This document shows, piece by piece, positions 9,043 to 18,474 of a stretch of 64,000 bases of DNA. Origin of the DNA: Bacteroidota bacterium. Its GTDB lineage: Bacteria > Bacteroidota > Bacteroidia > Cytophagales > Cyclobacteriaceae. The DNA is taken from the NCBI GenBank assembly GCA_947470895.1, contig CANIVF010000019.1, positions 1-64,000 of the forward strand, read 5' to 3'. Both the position numbers and the translations under genes were made by a program. Position 1 is the first letter of the stretch. Every line of letters starts with the position of its first letter. The notes under the pieces are model-generated. The model made no database searches, had not been told where the DNA came from, and worked only from the letters and a program-made list of their open reading frames with translations.

Positions 9043-10029
9043 CTAGTTCTTAGTGAGCACGCCCGGGTTTACACATGTGACCATATTACCGTTTTTATAA
9101 AACTCAATAATATTTTCAGCAGCCAATCGAGCCATACCATTTCTTGCTTCCGTTGTAGCGGAACCAATATGAGGCAGCACAGACACATTAGGCATTTGCA
9201 ATAATGGATTGCTCGCAAGCATAGGCTCCGGGTTGGTTACATCAAGACCAGCCCCCCAAATGGTTTCATTTTGCAAAGCTTCAATAAGATCTTCTTCGTT
9301 ATGCACCCCACCGCGCGATGTATTAATGAAGATAGCATTCTTCTTCATTTTGTTGAAGGTAGTCTTATTAAAGAGTCCGCGCGTTTCGTCACTCAATACA
9401 CTGTGCACAGACAGCACATCGCTTTGCTGCAACAACTCATCAAAAGAAACATAGCGGGCATCATACCGTTTTTCAGCTTCAGAATTTCGCGTTCTGTTGT
9501 GATACAGAATGTTCATATTGAATCCTCCGCGGCAGCGCTGCGCCATCACCATCCCAATCCGTCCCATTCCAAAAACGCCAAGTGTTTTTCCAGCGAGCTC
9601 AACACCTAGATTTTTTAGCGGTTCAAATTGTTTCCATTCGCCAAGCTCAATCGATTTGTGCAGATAGAACATTTTTCGTGACACGGCAATCATCAATCCG
9701 AATGCAACATCGGCTGTGGCGTCACTGAGTACATCGGGTGTATTGCTAACCGGAATTTTCATTCTAGTTGCTTCGTTCACATCGATGTTATCATAGCCTA
9801 CTGCAAATTGTGCGATCGCTTCCAGATGAGAACACTGGCTAAAAAAATGTTTGTCGAGTTTATCCGCGCCAAGCGATATCAGGGCGTTCGCTTCCTTTGC
9901 CCGCTCAAGTAATTGCGGTTGGGTCATAGGGCCACTTCCTTCCCATACGATTACTTCAAACCCTGCTTGCGTGAGCATGTCGTAAGCCTTGGCGGGAATA
10001 ATGCGGGTAATGAGTACTTTTTTTGACAT
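9043..10029 (-). CDS. D-2-hydroxyacid dehydrogenase (glyoxylate/2-ketogluconate reductase-like)
   Basis: This 328-residue cytoplasmic enzyme has the substrate/catalytic N-domain (AQFAVGYDNIDVN), a Rossmann domain with GVFGMGRIG, the INTSRGG segment, and the catalytic His in LPHIGSAT. The pattern is closest to GyaR-type glyoxylate reductases and 2-ketogluconate reductases, which reduce 2-oxoacids with NAD(P)H. Length is normal. The substrate cannot be fixed from sequence, but neighbouring sugar-acid genes would suit glyoxylate, hydroxypyruvate or 2-ketogluconate. Confidence 0.87.
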   Translation of the reverse strand: MSKKVLITRIIPAKAYDMLTQAGFEVIVWEGSGPMTQPQLLERAKEANALISLGADKLDKHFFSQCSHLEAIAQFAVGYDNIDVNEATRMKIPVSNTPDVLSDATADVAFGLMIAVSRKMFYLHKSIELGEWKQFEPLKNLGVELAGKTLGVFGMGRIGMVMAQRCRGGFNMNILYHNRTRNSEAEKRYDARYVSFDELLQQSDVLSVHSVLSDETRGLFNKTTFNKMKKNAIFINTSRGGVHNEEDLIEALQNETIWGAGLDVTNPEPMLASNPLLQMPNVSVLPHIGSATTEARNGMARLAAENIIEFYKNGNMVTCVNPGVLTKN

Positions 10030-10105
10030 AAGGTATTGAAATATATCCGGATGGTTTATGCTGGTTGTAAAGTTACGATCATTTCTTCCTTCCGGGATTC
10101 CTGGT

Positions 10106-11035
10106 TTACAGATGCCCGATAAATTTATTTACGAGTGGAATAACCAACTGAGGAGTTTCTTCCATGGGCACATGGCCAACATGCTGTAAAATAGCTAAAG
10201 TATCGATAGGCAGATCACGTTGAAATTTATAGGCATTGTCCACTGGAATCAATTGATCCAATTTTCCCCAGATTACCAGTGTGGGCATAGTAAGTTTGCT
10301 TACCAGAGTAGTATCGACTGAATGATCATTCTGCAGGCGGATCAAAAGGGCATTTCGATTTCCTTCACGGCAAGCCAGATCACGGTATTGCTCCACCAGC
10401 ACATCCGTTACCAGATTTTTGTTTCCATAAGCATCTTCTAAACTTTTGCGAACAATTGAAATGGGGGTTATGATTGTTAAGATATTTTTTAATACCGGAA
10501 TTTTTCCGAGTTTAAATGCCAGAGATCCTTTTGCCTGCTTAACCGGATAACCGGCAGGATCAATTAAGATCACTTTCTTTACTTTGTCGGGATAGGTTGC
10601 TGCAAAGTGAAACGCAATCAATCCACCTAATGAATTTCCGGCCAGGTAACATTTGGATATGTTTCTCTCTTGAAAAAACCTATTCAGAAACGCCACATAA
10701 TTGTTGATGCTGTAATCCTGTTCCGGATTTGGACCTGTTAATCCAAAGCCTGGCAAATCCATTCTGATAACGCGATGATCCTTGCTCCATTCGTTCGAGC
10801 AAGCATCCCAAGTTAATAGTGAAGAAGAAGTGCCATGTAAAAGCACAAGGGGTAATGTATCTGCCGATGGGCCTTCATCACGAAAGTGAACATTCATTCC
10901 ATCCAAAAGAGTGAACTGGGATGCGCTGTTTGTATACTTTTCTTTCAGCTTATCAACGGGAAGATCAGGTTGATAGAAAGCAACCATCAAGAACACAATA
11001 CTCAGAATGAATCCAATGGAAATGAATCTTTTCAT
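10106..11035 (-). CDS. Alpha/beta hydrolase with N-terminal membrane anchor
   Basis: The product is 309 residues from the ATG at 11035, which has GGAG six bases upstream; an ATG at 11047 would add four residues. The N-terminus is a hydrophobic signal or anchor. The fold markers are LVLLHGTSSSLLTW (oxyanion loop), GNSLGG (nucleophile Ser), VIWGKLDQLIP (acid Asp) and HVGHVPMEE (catalytic His). It is a generic esterase or lyase-type hydrolase; the substrate is unknown. It begins about 20 bp after the SDR gene and probably forms an operon with it. Confidence 0.82.
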   Translation of the reverse strand: MKRFISIGFILSIVFLMVAFYQPDLPVDKLKEKYTNSASQFTLLDGMNVHFRDEGPSADTLPLVLLHGTSSSLLTWDACSNEWSKDHRVIRMDLPGFGLTGPNPEQDYSINNYVAFLNRFFQERNISKCYLAGNSLGGLIAFHFAATYPDKVKKVILIDPAGYPVKQAKGSLAFKLGKIPVLKNILTIITPISIVRKSLEDAYGNKNLVTDVLVEQYRDLACREGNRNALLIRLQNDHSVDTTLVSKLTMPTLVIWGKLDQLIPVDNAYKFQRDLPIDTLAILQHVGHVPMEETPQLVIPLVNKFIGHL

Positions 11036-11056
11036 TTTAGGCTCCATGAATTAAAA

Positions 11057-11785
11057 TCAGGTAATCGGGTTCATTCGTTCAAAAGCCATATGTAACTCGG
11101 CAGATCCAGCTTTGCTCATGGATTCACTCATTCCAAATGTGAGAACATCTTTACCTTGTTTTAACTGTTCGAAAACAGAAACGATGAAATGACTTACTGG
11201 TGGTGCGAAATCATGAATGCCTTTGCCTCCTAGATCGGTATTCAATGCAGGCGGAATCATTTCGATCACTTCTATATTCTTATCCTTTAACAGATGTCTT
11301 AATGAAATAGTAAAGGAATGCATAAAGGCCTTCGTTGCCGAATACACGGGTGTTTTGGTGAGCGGAACAAATGAAAGACCTGAAGTTACATTGATGATGG
11401 TATCCAATGAGTTCAATTCAATAAACAGATTACACAAATGCACAGGAGCTTCAACATTGGTAATGATTTCTTCCTGACTGCGACTAAAAAAATCATCATC
11501 CGTTATGGACATCCATTGTTGGATTCCAGCATTATTGATCAATACATTTAGGTCGGGATGTTCTTTTGCTATCCATTCATAAAGAGCAATTCTCTCCTCG
11601 GCAACAGATAAATCACAGGTGTGAGTTATGACACCCGGAAATTGTTGGGCTACCTGATGGAGTAATTCTTCACGCCTTCCGCAGATCACTACGGTATTCT
11701 TTTCTTCGATAAAGCGTTGTGTAAGGCCAAGACCAATGCCAGAAGCGCCTCCCGTGATTAATATTTTGTTATTAGAAATTTTCAT
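11057..11785 (-). CDS. Short-chain dehydrogenase/reductase, DltE-like
   Basis: The ATG at 11785 starts directly before the Rossmann strand (KILITGGASGIGLGL); a GTG at 11830 would add only non-homologous residues, so the shorter 242-residue form is chosen. SDR markers are TGGASGIG for NAD(P) binding, NNAGIQQW, the catalytic Ser in NVTSGLS, and YSATK with catalytic Tyr and Lys. The overall pattern resembles DltE-like oxidoreductases. The substrate is unknown. The downstream hydrolase gene follows closely and the flavin oxidase gene lies upstream on the same strand. Confidence 0.85.
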   Translation of the reverse strand: MKISNNKILITGGASGIGLGLTQRFIEEKNTVVICGRREELLHQVAQQFPGVITHTCDLSVAEERIALYEWIAKEHPDLNVLINNAGIQQWMSITDDDFFSRSQEEIITNVEAPVHLCNLFIELNSLDTIINVTSGLSFVPLTKTPVYSATKAFMHSFTISLRHLLKDKNIEVIEMIPPALNTDLGGKGIHDFAPPVSHFIVSVFEQLKQGKDVLTFGMSESMSKAGSAELHMAFERMNPIT

Positions 11786-11859
11786 CGATGAATTGTTTAG
11801 AAGTGGGAAAGCTACCAACGTTCTATTCACTCATGGTTATGATCGCAGAGGAATTTTTA

Positions 11860-13221
11860 CTACACAGACCCCAACACGCTCATATTCATAAACTCATTTC
11901 TGAATTTCCCTTGTGGATCATAGCGATCTATCAATTGTTGAAAATCACCAAACTTTTCATAGCGTGATTTCAATGTCGCAGGCGCAATCGTAAATAGTTT
12001 TCCCCAATGTGGCTTAACATTAAATGGAGCAAGTTTCTCTTCAATTTGAGGTAACAATGCATTCACACCCTCAAAGTCTTGCTTCAATGTAAAATGAATG
12101 GCTACACAGGGTTGATGATAACAAGGGCTCATCCAAAAATTATCGGCATCGATAGTGCGGATTTCAGTAATCATAAGAACCGGTTTAATTTCATCGCGCA
12201 GCAAAGTAACCGCTTTAATGGCTTCTACTGCATGTTGGCGTGGCACAAAAAATTCAGCTTGCAATTCTTCACCACTGCTCGGTGCGAAATTCATTTTGAA
12301 ATGTGGAAGGCGTTCATACCACGGCCCCGGCACACCCATTTGATCGGTACAATTTTCTGCGGAGATCTCGATAATGGGATGAACATTTCGATCGGCCAAC
12401 GTAGCTCCAAAAAATTCCGGCTCTGCCTTTTTTACCTCATCGTGCTTCGCCACACGTTTGATCCACACCTGATTGATATTTTCAGTTTGCCAATCGTGAA
12501 ACAAACTCACACTATATCCACTCGACATGATTTCATCAAAGTGACTTTCCAGTTGTGAGGTCGGCAAGTTTAAGTAAACATCCTGACGCACATGGAAAGT
12601 GGGCACAAGATGAAGGGTAACTTTTGTAACAACACCCAAAGCCCCTAAGGCAACAACGGCTCCACAAAAATCCGGGTCTTTGTCGCGCGTTAAGGTGACA
12701 ACCGCTCCATGAGCCGTCACTAATTCAAGTGAGGATACGGCTGTGGCAAGATTTCCGTTCGAAACACCAGAGCCATGCGTGGCCGTAGCGCAAGCACCTG
12801 CTACTGAAATGTGTGGCAAAGATGCAAGGTTATGAATGGCGAAACCAGCCTCATGTATTTGCTTACAAAATTCTCCATAGCGAATGCCCGCATCTACTGT
12901 TACCGTTTTTGCTTCCGTGTTGATGTCAATTTTTCTATTTAGATTTTGTGTCGAGATCAGGTTGACTTCTGAATCGGCAATGCGATTGAAACAATGACGT
13001 GTGCCAAGAGCTCTTACTTTATCACATTGCTTTATCGCTTCCTGCACTTCTTCCACAGTACTGGGTTCAAATACATTTGTGGTGCTGTAGGTTAAATTAC
13101 CTGCCCAGTTTTTTAGTGCCATGGCTTGTTGTTTTTTATCTGGTGCGCAAGAAAGTAGAGGTGAAAAGACCGTTCCTGTAACTAATGCTGATGAGAGTTT
13201 AAGGAAGGTGCGTTTTTTCAT
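11860..13221 (-). CDS. FAD-linked alditol/aldonolactone oxidase, exported
   Basis: This 453-residue protein starts with a Tat-like leader (KKRTFLK) that also holds a lipoprotein-type Cys (LLSCAP). The VAO-type FAD domain shows VRALGTRHCFN, where the His is expected to bind FAD covalently as in alditol oxidase. ACATATHGSG for the pyrophosphate loop and a C-terminal FRNEFMNM segment follow. The family includes alditol oxidase, xylitol oxidase and sugar-1,4-lactone oxidases. It probably oxidises a polyol or sugar lactone in the periplasm, consistent with the surrounding sugar enzymes. Confidence 0.82.
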   Translation of the reverse strand: MKKRTFLKLSSALVTGTVFSPLLSCAPDKKQQAMALKNWAGNLTYSTTNVFEPSTVEEVQEAIKQCDKVRALGTRHCFNRIADSEVNLISTQNLNRKIDINTEAKTVTVDAGIRYGEFCKQIHEAGFAIHNLASLPHISVAGACATATHGSGVSNGNLATAVSSLELVTAHGAVVTLTRDKDPDFCGAVVALGALGVVTKVTLHLVPTFHVRQDVYLNLPTSQLESHFDEIMSSGYSVSLFHDWQTENINQVWIKRVAKHDEVKKAEPEFFGATLADRNVHPIIEISAENCTDQMGVPGPWYERLPHFKMNFAPSSGEELQAEFFVPRQHAVEAIKAVTLLRDEIKPVLMITEIRTIDADNFWMSPCYHQPCVAIHFTLKQDFEGVNALLPQIEEKLAPFNVKPHWGKLFTIAPATLKSRYEKFGDFQQLIDRYDPQGKFRNEFMNMSVLGSV

Positions 13222-13362
13222 GATGCGTAATTTATCTCCAAAGTAGTCAAATATTTTTAGCCCTTGGTAAACCAGCGTGATGTTAACCTTTTCATTCCTT
13301 AGTTTGATTGAAGATTCATATTTTTAGAACTGAATGATTCAATTTTTGGTTTTGCAATCACT

Positions 13363-14424
13363 ATGTCCAAACTCTTTACACCTCTCACCATTAAATCGGT
13401 TATGTTTAAAAACCGAATTGTAGTTTCCCCGATGTGTCAGTATTCTGCACAGGATGGCTATGCCAACGACTGGCATTTGGTTCACCTGGGCAGTCGCGCG
13501 GTAGGCGGTGCTGGCCTTATCATTCAGGAAGCGACCGCTGTTTCGCCAGAAGGACGCATTACTGCCGATGATCTCGGCCTTTGGAAAGATGAACAAATCG
13601 ATAAATTAAAAAGCATTGTTTCGTTCGTGCACAATCAAGGAAGCATGATCGGAATTCAATTGGCTCATGCAGGCCGCAAGGCAAGTCATGTGTCGCCTTG
13701 GAAGGGAGGGAAACAATTGACTGTTCAGGATGGTGGCTGGCAAGCAGTAGCTCCTTCGGCTATTCCTTTTCTGGAGGGCACTCAAACTCCGGCTGCGCTT
13801 TCGTTGGATGGAATAAAAAAAGTAGCAGACGATTTTAAAAATGCAGCAGAACGATCTGTTGAAGTCGGGTATGACGTTTTGGAAATTCATGCTGCTCATG
13901 GTTATCTGTTGCATGAGTTTCTTTCCCCGCTCACTAATCAGCGAAATGATTTGTATGGAGGTTCTTTTGAGAATAGAATCCGTTTACTGCTTGAAATTTT
14001 AAATGGTATTCGCACGATGTGGCCTGAGCATAAACCTCTATTTGTACGCATATCTGCTTCTGATTGGGCCGAAGGAGGCTGGAATATTGACGAATCCATT
14101 AAGCTGGCGAAAATTCTTAAACAAGAAGGTGTTGATCTTATTGACTGCTCTTCGGGTGGAGCGGTGGCGCATCAGAAAATTACTTTGGGTGCGGGCTATC
14201 AGGTTCCATTTGCAGAGCGAATTAAAAAAGAAGTAGGCATTCTCACCGGAGCAGTCGGATTGATTACCACCGCTGATCAGGCTGAGGAGATTCTCGTTTC
14301 TGAAAAAGCTGATTTGATTTTGATAGCAAGAGAATCATTACGAAATCCATATTTTCCACTTCAGGCGGCCGCACAACAAGCTGGCGACATCACATGGCCT
14401 AATCAATACTTACGAGCGAAATAA
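13363..14424 (+). CDS. Old-yellow-enzyme family NADH:flavin oxidoreductase (YqjM type)
   Basis: This 353-residue FMN enzyme has VVSPMCQYSA with the Cys typical of the YqjM class, IQLAHAGRKAS, the catalytic HAAHGYLLHEFLSP motif and NQRNDLYGGSFENR. The late TGAVGLI and LIARESLRNPYFP segments bind FMN phosphate. Members reduce the C=C bond of enones using NADPH in the cytoplasm. Length and all key residues look normal. It is divergent from the alditol-oxidase-like gene, leaving a 141-bp shared upstream region. Confidence 0.9.
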   Translation: MSKLFTPLTIKSVMFKNRIVVSPMCQYSAQDGYANDWHLVHLGSRAVGGAGLIIQEATAVSPEGRITADDLGLWKDEQIDKLKSIVSFVHNQGSMIGIQLAHAGRKASHVSPWKGGKQLTVQDGGWQAVAPSAIPFLEGTQTPAALSLDGIKKVADDFKNAAERSVEVGYDVLEIHAAHGYLLHEFLSPLTNQRNDLYGGSFENRIRLLLEILNGIRTMWPEHKPLFVRISASDWAEGGWNIDESIKLAKILKQEGVDLIDCSSGGAVAHQKITLGAGYQVPFAERIKKEVGILTGAVGLITTADQAEEILVSEKADLILIARESLRNPYFPLQAAAQQAGDITWPNQYLRAK

Positions 14425-14479
14425 CCTTACCTTTATTCAAAAATAGATCATCAAGGTTATTCACACCAGGCTACTGCAT

Positions 14480-15151
14480 ATGAATCAATTATTAAATAAA
14501 TCAACGATGAAGATTGTCAAAATTTTCAAAACCCGATGGCTTTTTATGATTGGATTAGCCTCGTTAACAATGCCCTCTTACAGTCAGGACCTTTCTGCTG
14601 ATAGTTTGTTAAACGAACTGGAGGTAGTTGAACCCAAACAAGAGTTGTTACCTGAACACATCTTTATCACACAAAAACTGTTGTGGGGAAAGAAGGGTCT
14701 TTTTCGGATCACTAATCTCGCTCCATTAACTTCGGAACAGCGTGAGAAAGAAATGAAGGTAAGAAGGACCATGCTAAAGCTCCATCAGGTGGGTGGGTTT
14801 GTAACACTGGCTGGAATGATCGCACAAGGTTTCATTGGCGCCAAGTTGTATAATGATCCTTCCGATCGCCTTCGCAACCTTCATGAATCAATGGGAGCAT
14901 TTGTCAATGTAAGTTATGCCAGCACAGCGCTGCTATCCTTTACGGCTCCGCCTCCACTGGTCAACCGAAAGGGCATAAGCACGATAAAAATTCATAAAGG
15001 ATTGGCCATGGTTCACTTAACAGGGATGATTGCCACCAATATTTTGGCAGGTCAATTGGAACAGAATTATAAAGTAAAGCCATATCACCGGGCTGCTGCC
15101 TACACCACATTTGCTGCCTTTGCAGCAGCTACTGTAGTGATTAAGTTTTAA
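14480..15151 (+). CDS. Cytochrome b561-like membrane protein
   Basis: This 223-residue protein has an N-terminal leader followed by a soluble stretch and about four membrane helices. Conserved-looking His sit at helix ends: LHQVGGF, LHESMG, KIHKGLAMVHLTGM and PYHRAAAY, a spacing reminiscent of b-type cytochromes or ferric-reductase-like domains. The ATG at 14480 is used; one at 14507 just before KIVKIF is equally plausible. The YceI-like gene starts 10 bp after it, so the two are probably one operon. Assignment as b561-like is inference from helices and His placement. Confidence 0.5.
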   Translation: MNQLLNKSTMKIVKIFKTRWLFMIGLASLTMPSYSQDLSADSLLNELEVVEPKQELLPEHIFITQKLLWGKKGLFRITNLAPLTSEQREKEMKVRRTMLKLHQVGGFVTLAGMIAQGFIGAKLYNDPSDRLRNLHESMGAFVNVSYASTALLSFTAPPPLVNRKGISTIKIHKGLAMVHLTGMIATNILAGQLEQNYKVKPYHRAAAYTTFAAFAAATVVIKF

Positions 15152-15161
15152 ACCATACGAT

Positions 15162-15734
15162 ATGAATCCTCCCAAAGTATTTCTTAATGTTCTTCTTGTT
15201 TTCATGTTGTCCTCATCGTTTATCAGTTATGACGATCAGGATAAGAAAAAGATCGTAGCCGATAAAGCGGTGTCTGAAATCACGTATTCGATGGTTCATC
15301 CCCTGCATGAGTGGACAGGAACCAGCAAAGACATCAATGGTATTATTATCTATCATGAAGAGGAAAGCAGAATTGAGTCCGTTGCTATCTCGGTGTTACT
15401 TTCAACGTTCGATAGCAAGAATTCTAATCGCGATTCGCATGCGCTCGAAGTATTGGATGCGATTAAGTATCCCACCGTAAAATTTAGCAGTAATAATATT
15501 CAGAAAAACGGTGATGACATCACCATCACCGGCAACCTTGTCTTTCATAATGTAACTAAGCCTGTAACCATAACGGCAAAGCAAACCAAAGACAAGAAAA
15601 AACTTTGGGTAACGGGTTCCTTTAATGTTGACATAACAGAATATCAAATTGAACAACCCTCTTTAATGGGATTTAAAGCAGAGAAGGAAATTGGAATGAA
15701 TTTCAAAATAGCATTTCCAATTACCGATAAGTAA
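15162..15734 (+). CDS. YceI-family periplasmic lipid-binding-like protein
   Basis: This 190-residue protein has a signal peptide and one YceI beta-barrel domain: an early SEITYSMVHPLHEWTG segment (His before Trp), DAIKYPTVKFSS in the middle, and ITGNLVFHNVTKPVTI near the end. YceI folds are lipocalin-like and bind isoprenoid quinones or fatty acyl chains. The upstream b561-like gene is only 10 bp away. In other bacteria YceI and b561 genes are often paired, so the two probably act together in periplasmic redox or quinone handling. Confidence 0.8.
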   Translation: MNPPKVFLNVLLVFMLSSSFISYDDQDKKKIVADKAVSEITYSMVHPLHEWTGTSKDINGIIIYHEEESRIESVAISVLLSTFDSKNSNRDSHALEVLDAIKYPTVKFSSNNIQKNGDDITITGNLVFHNVTKPVTITAKQTKDKKKLWVTGSFNVDITEYQIEQPSLMGFKAEKEIGMNFKIAFPITDK

Positions 15735-15820
15735 ATCTTTATCAGATCATCGCAATCAAATCACGTGATCGTTGCTGGTGAATTCGGTTAAGGAGTTTAT
15801 CTTTATCGAAATGATTTATT

Positions 15821-16291
15821 ATGACCACTCTAGATATTTGCCTGCTTCAATGGGATATTTACAACCGCAGAACGCTAAAAGCGCTTGATGCGATTAGCGA
15901 AGAAGATTTACATAAACCGATAGTGCCAGGAGGCAACGCCCCTTCGTGGCTGATGGGGCACCTCGCTGATACCGATGATGCCCTACTTGAACTATTTGGA
16001 GTACGGAATAGAATGTTTCCGGAGTTGGCAAAAATTTATCATCATGAACGTGGCTCCAATCATGTTGGCCACTTATCAAAAGAAGAGTTATCCACAAAAT
16101 GGAAAGCGATTCTGACGGAATTGGATTGCGCATTTAAACGTTGGAGCGAAAGTGAATGGCATTCGCGACACATGGCGGTGTCGGAAGAAGACTTTAAGAA
16201 AGAACCTCATCGCAATAAACTTAATGTGATGCTTAGCCGCGTATCACATAAGGCTTCGCACTTAGGGCAAATCGACATGAGGCCAAAGTAG
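15821..16291 (+). CDS. DinB-family four-helix protein
   Basis: This 156-residue cytoplasmic protein has the DinB/YfiT-like pattern: an N-terminal helix (WDIYNRRTLKALDAI), APSWLMGHLADTDD with the first metal His, and HKASHLGQ near the C-terminus with two more His. This three-His site binds a divalent metal. DinB-like proteins include thiol-dependent transferases and DNA-damage-induced proteins of unknown function, so the activity is open. Spacing to the YceI gene (86 bp) suggests a separate transcript. Confidence 0.75.
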   Translation: MTTLDICLLQWDIYNRRTLKALDAISEEDLHKPIVPGGNAPSWLMGHLADTDDALLELFGVRNRMFPELAKIYHHERGSNHVGHLSKEELSTKWKAILTELDCAFKRWSESEWHSRHMAVSEEDFKKEPHRNKLNVMLSRVSHKASHLGQIDMRPK

Positions 16292-16370
16292 TTTTTCGGT
16301 TTAAGCGATTAACGTATTCATGACATGCTTTTAGTATATAGAATCATCCGTTAAAATTGGGATAGTAACT

Positions 16371-17351
16371 ATGGTTTTGGAAAACGCGATCGTTAACTGT
16401 GTTGCCTATTCTGAAGGCATCAGAGTCGCTACGTTGGATATTGACAATGTCAGCGAAATACTAAAGCAGCCCGATAAATTTGTTTGGATTGGCCTGCATG
16501 AACCAGGCGCAGAATTACTTGCCAAAATTCAAAAGCAATTCGGGTTACATGATCTCGCCATTGAAGATGCCCACCGTGCCCACCAACGGCCAAAGATTGA
16601 AGCATATGGTGATACCCTGTTCATCGTGTTGCGCACCGTGCAAATGCATGAGAAGCAAATTGATTTAGGTGAAACTCATTTTTTCGTAGGAAGAAATTTT
16701 ATCATCACCGTGCGTCATGGTTCTTCATTGGCTTACACCGATGTGCGAACCCGATGTGAAAGCACACCACAACTATTGCAAAAAGGACCTGCCTTTGCAT
16801 TATATGCGATCATGGACGCCATTGTCGATCAGTACTTTCCTGTGGTGGATGCGCTCGGTGAAGAGCTTGAAACCCTGGAAGAAAAAATCTTTGACGAAAA
16901 ATTCAGAAGAGAAACCACGGCTCAGATCTATCACCTCAAACATCAGTTTCTTGATGTAAAGCGATCGGTCTCCCCTTTGATTGATATTTGCAACAGGCTA
17001 ATGCGCTTTGATCTTAAACTGATTGAAGAAGAAACCCGTCCTTACTTTCGTGATGTGTATGATCACTCCATTCGCATTAATGAAATGGTTGATAATTCGC
17101 GCGATCTTCTTTCTACCGCTCTTGAAGCCAACCTTTCATTGATCTCCATTTCGCAAAATGAAGTTTCAAAACGATTTGCCGGCTGGGCTGCCATCATTGG
17201 CATACCCACCATGGTAGCGGGAGTATACGGAATGAATTTTAAACACATGCCCGAATTAGATTGGCAGTTTGGATATCCGGCTACCATGCTTCTTACTTTA
17301 GGAACTTGTCTGGGACTCTATATTCACTTCAAGCGCTCAGGTTGGTTGTGA
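16371..17351 (+). CDS. corA: CorA family magnesium/cobalt transporter
   Basis: This 326-residue inner-membrane protein has a long cytoplasmic domain and two C-terminal helices. The signature GMN selectivity motif is at residues 287-289 (VYGMNFKHMPE), just after the first helix, and the protein ends with a basic KRSGWL tail. CorA forms pentamers and admits Mg2+ down its gradient. Length is typical and nothing is missing. The acetyltransferase gene begins 20 bp after the stop and may share the transcript. Confidence 0.93.
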   Translation: MVLENAIVNCVAYSEGIRVATLDIDNVSEILKQPDKFVWIGLHEPGAELLAKIQKQFGLHDLAIEDAHRAHQRPKIEAYGDTLFIVLRTVQMHEKQIDLGETHFFVGRNFIITVRHGSSLAYTDVRTRCESTPQLLQKGPAFALYAIMDAIVDQYFPVVDALGEELETLEEKIFDEKFRRETTAQIYHLKHQFLDVKRSVSPLIDICNRLMRFDLKLIEEETRPYFRDVYDHSIRINEMVDNSRDLLSTALEANLSLISISQNEVSKRFAGWAAIIGIPTMVAGVYGMNFKHMPELDWQFGYPATMLLTLGTCLGLYIHFKRSGWL

Positions 17352-17371
17352 CAGTTGATGAGAATACTCCA

Positions 17372-18454
17372 ATGAATAAATCGAAAACAGTAGATTCTAT
17401 CAGAACACAGGTACTTCAGGAGGATGAATACTCCATTTGGAAATATGAAGGAGTGCCGGAGGAAGTCATTTCCTTTTTTGAACAAACTAATTGGGGAAGT
17501 GCAGGCGCGGTGTATGAGAGGAAAAATTCCAGTGAGCTGGTACGACAATTAAAAAATCCATATCTGTTTGCTGTGCAAAAAGGAGAAGTGATTGTTGGCA
17601 CAGCCGTGTTTTGTCATACCACACCCCTTGTTCTAGGATCGTCCTATAATTGTTACATCATCCGATACTTTGCTGCTTCGGAAGTCATTCGGGGAAAAAA
17701 ACTGATGAAGTATTATGCAGGCAAAGTGATGGAGGTGGTGCGAAATGAAGAAATTGAAAAAACGATTTATGTTGGCTGTGTTGAAAAAGGAAATATTCGT
17801 TCGTACAAAGTAGTTGAAAATGCTGGCTATGAGCCACTGGGATCATTAAGTGTAAGTGCTTTCAGCAGATTTTTTCCTAAGGCTCAAAAAAATGTTGAGC
17901 GCGTGCAAACCCAAAGTGAGAAGAGCGAAGTTCAGGATCGTTTGCGCAAGTTCTATACAAAACATGTGCTGGTGCATTTTGATTATCTTTTTCTGAAGGA
18001 TAATTACTTTGTTATGCGAGAACAGGGTGAGATTGTAGCCGGATGTCAGCTTCACCGCGTGCATTGGGCCATTAATAATATGCCCGGGCTGATGGGTAAA
18101 ATCATCATGCATGTGCTGCCCAACATTCCTTTCATCAACAAACTCTTTAATCCCAAGCGATTTGAATTTCTCGCCTTCGAAGGAATTTATTTCAAGCATG
18201 GTCGTGAAGATACCCTGCTCAAACTCTTTGAAGGATTACTGCACAGGGAGAAGATGAACTCCGCCTTGTTTTGGATGGGAGAAAATTGTCCGTACAAAGA
18301 GATCATACAAAAGCATGGTAACCTAGGTTTGATGGAACACTTCGTGAAAGACTCTGGCGTGTATATCATGACTTCATATCGCAATATGAGTGATGAAGAA
18401 ATAGCACGATTGAAATCGGGTCCGCTCTATGCTTCCGCCTTTGATTATATTTAG
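17372..18454 (+). CDS. GNAT-type acetyltransferase-like protein, 360 residues
   Basis: The ATG at 17372 is chosen; the open frame extends back to 17261 but would overlap corA by 91 bp. The first half resembles a GNAT domain: LFAVQKGEVIVGTAVF, YFAASEVIRGKKLMKYYA (acetyl-CoA pyrophosphate loop position) and KGNIRSYKVVENAGYEPLG. The second half (about 200-360) has NYFVMREQGEIVAGCQLH, suggesting a second degenerate GNAT fold. The acceptor is unknown. The gene is cytoplasmic and close behind corA. Confidence 0.65.
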   Translation: MNKSKTVDSIRTQVLQEDEYSIWKYEGVPEEVISFFEQTNWGSAGAVYERKNSSELVRQLKNPYLFAVQKGEVIVGTAVFCHTTPLVLGSSYNCYIIRYFAASEVIRGKKLMKYYAGKVMEVVRNEEIEKTIYVGCVEKGNIRSYKVVENAGYEPLGSLSVSAFSRFFPKAQKNVERVQTQSEKSEVQDRLRKFYTKHVLVHFDYLFLKDNYFVMREQGEIVAGCQLHRVHWAINNMPGLMGKIIMHVLPNIPFINKLFNPKRFEFLAFEGIYFKHGREDTLLKLFEGLLHREKMNSALFWMGENCPYKEIIQKHGNLGLMEHFVKDSGVYIMTSYRNMSDEEIARLKSGPLYASAFDYI

Positions 18455-18474
18455 TTTAACAAATTCTTACAGCA

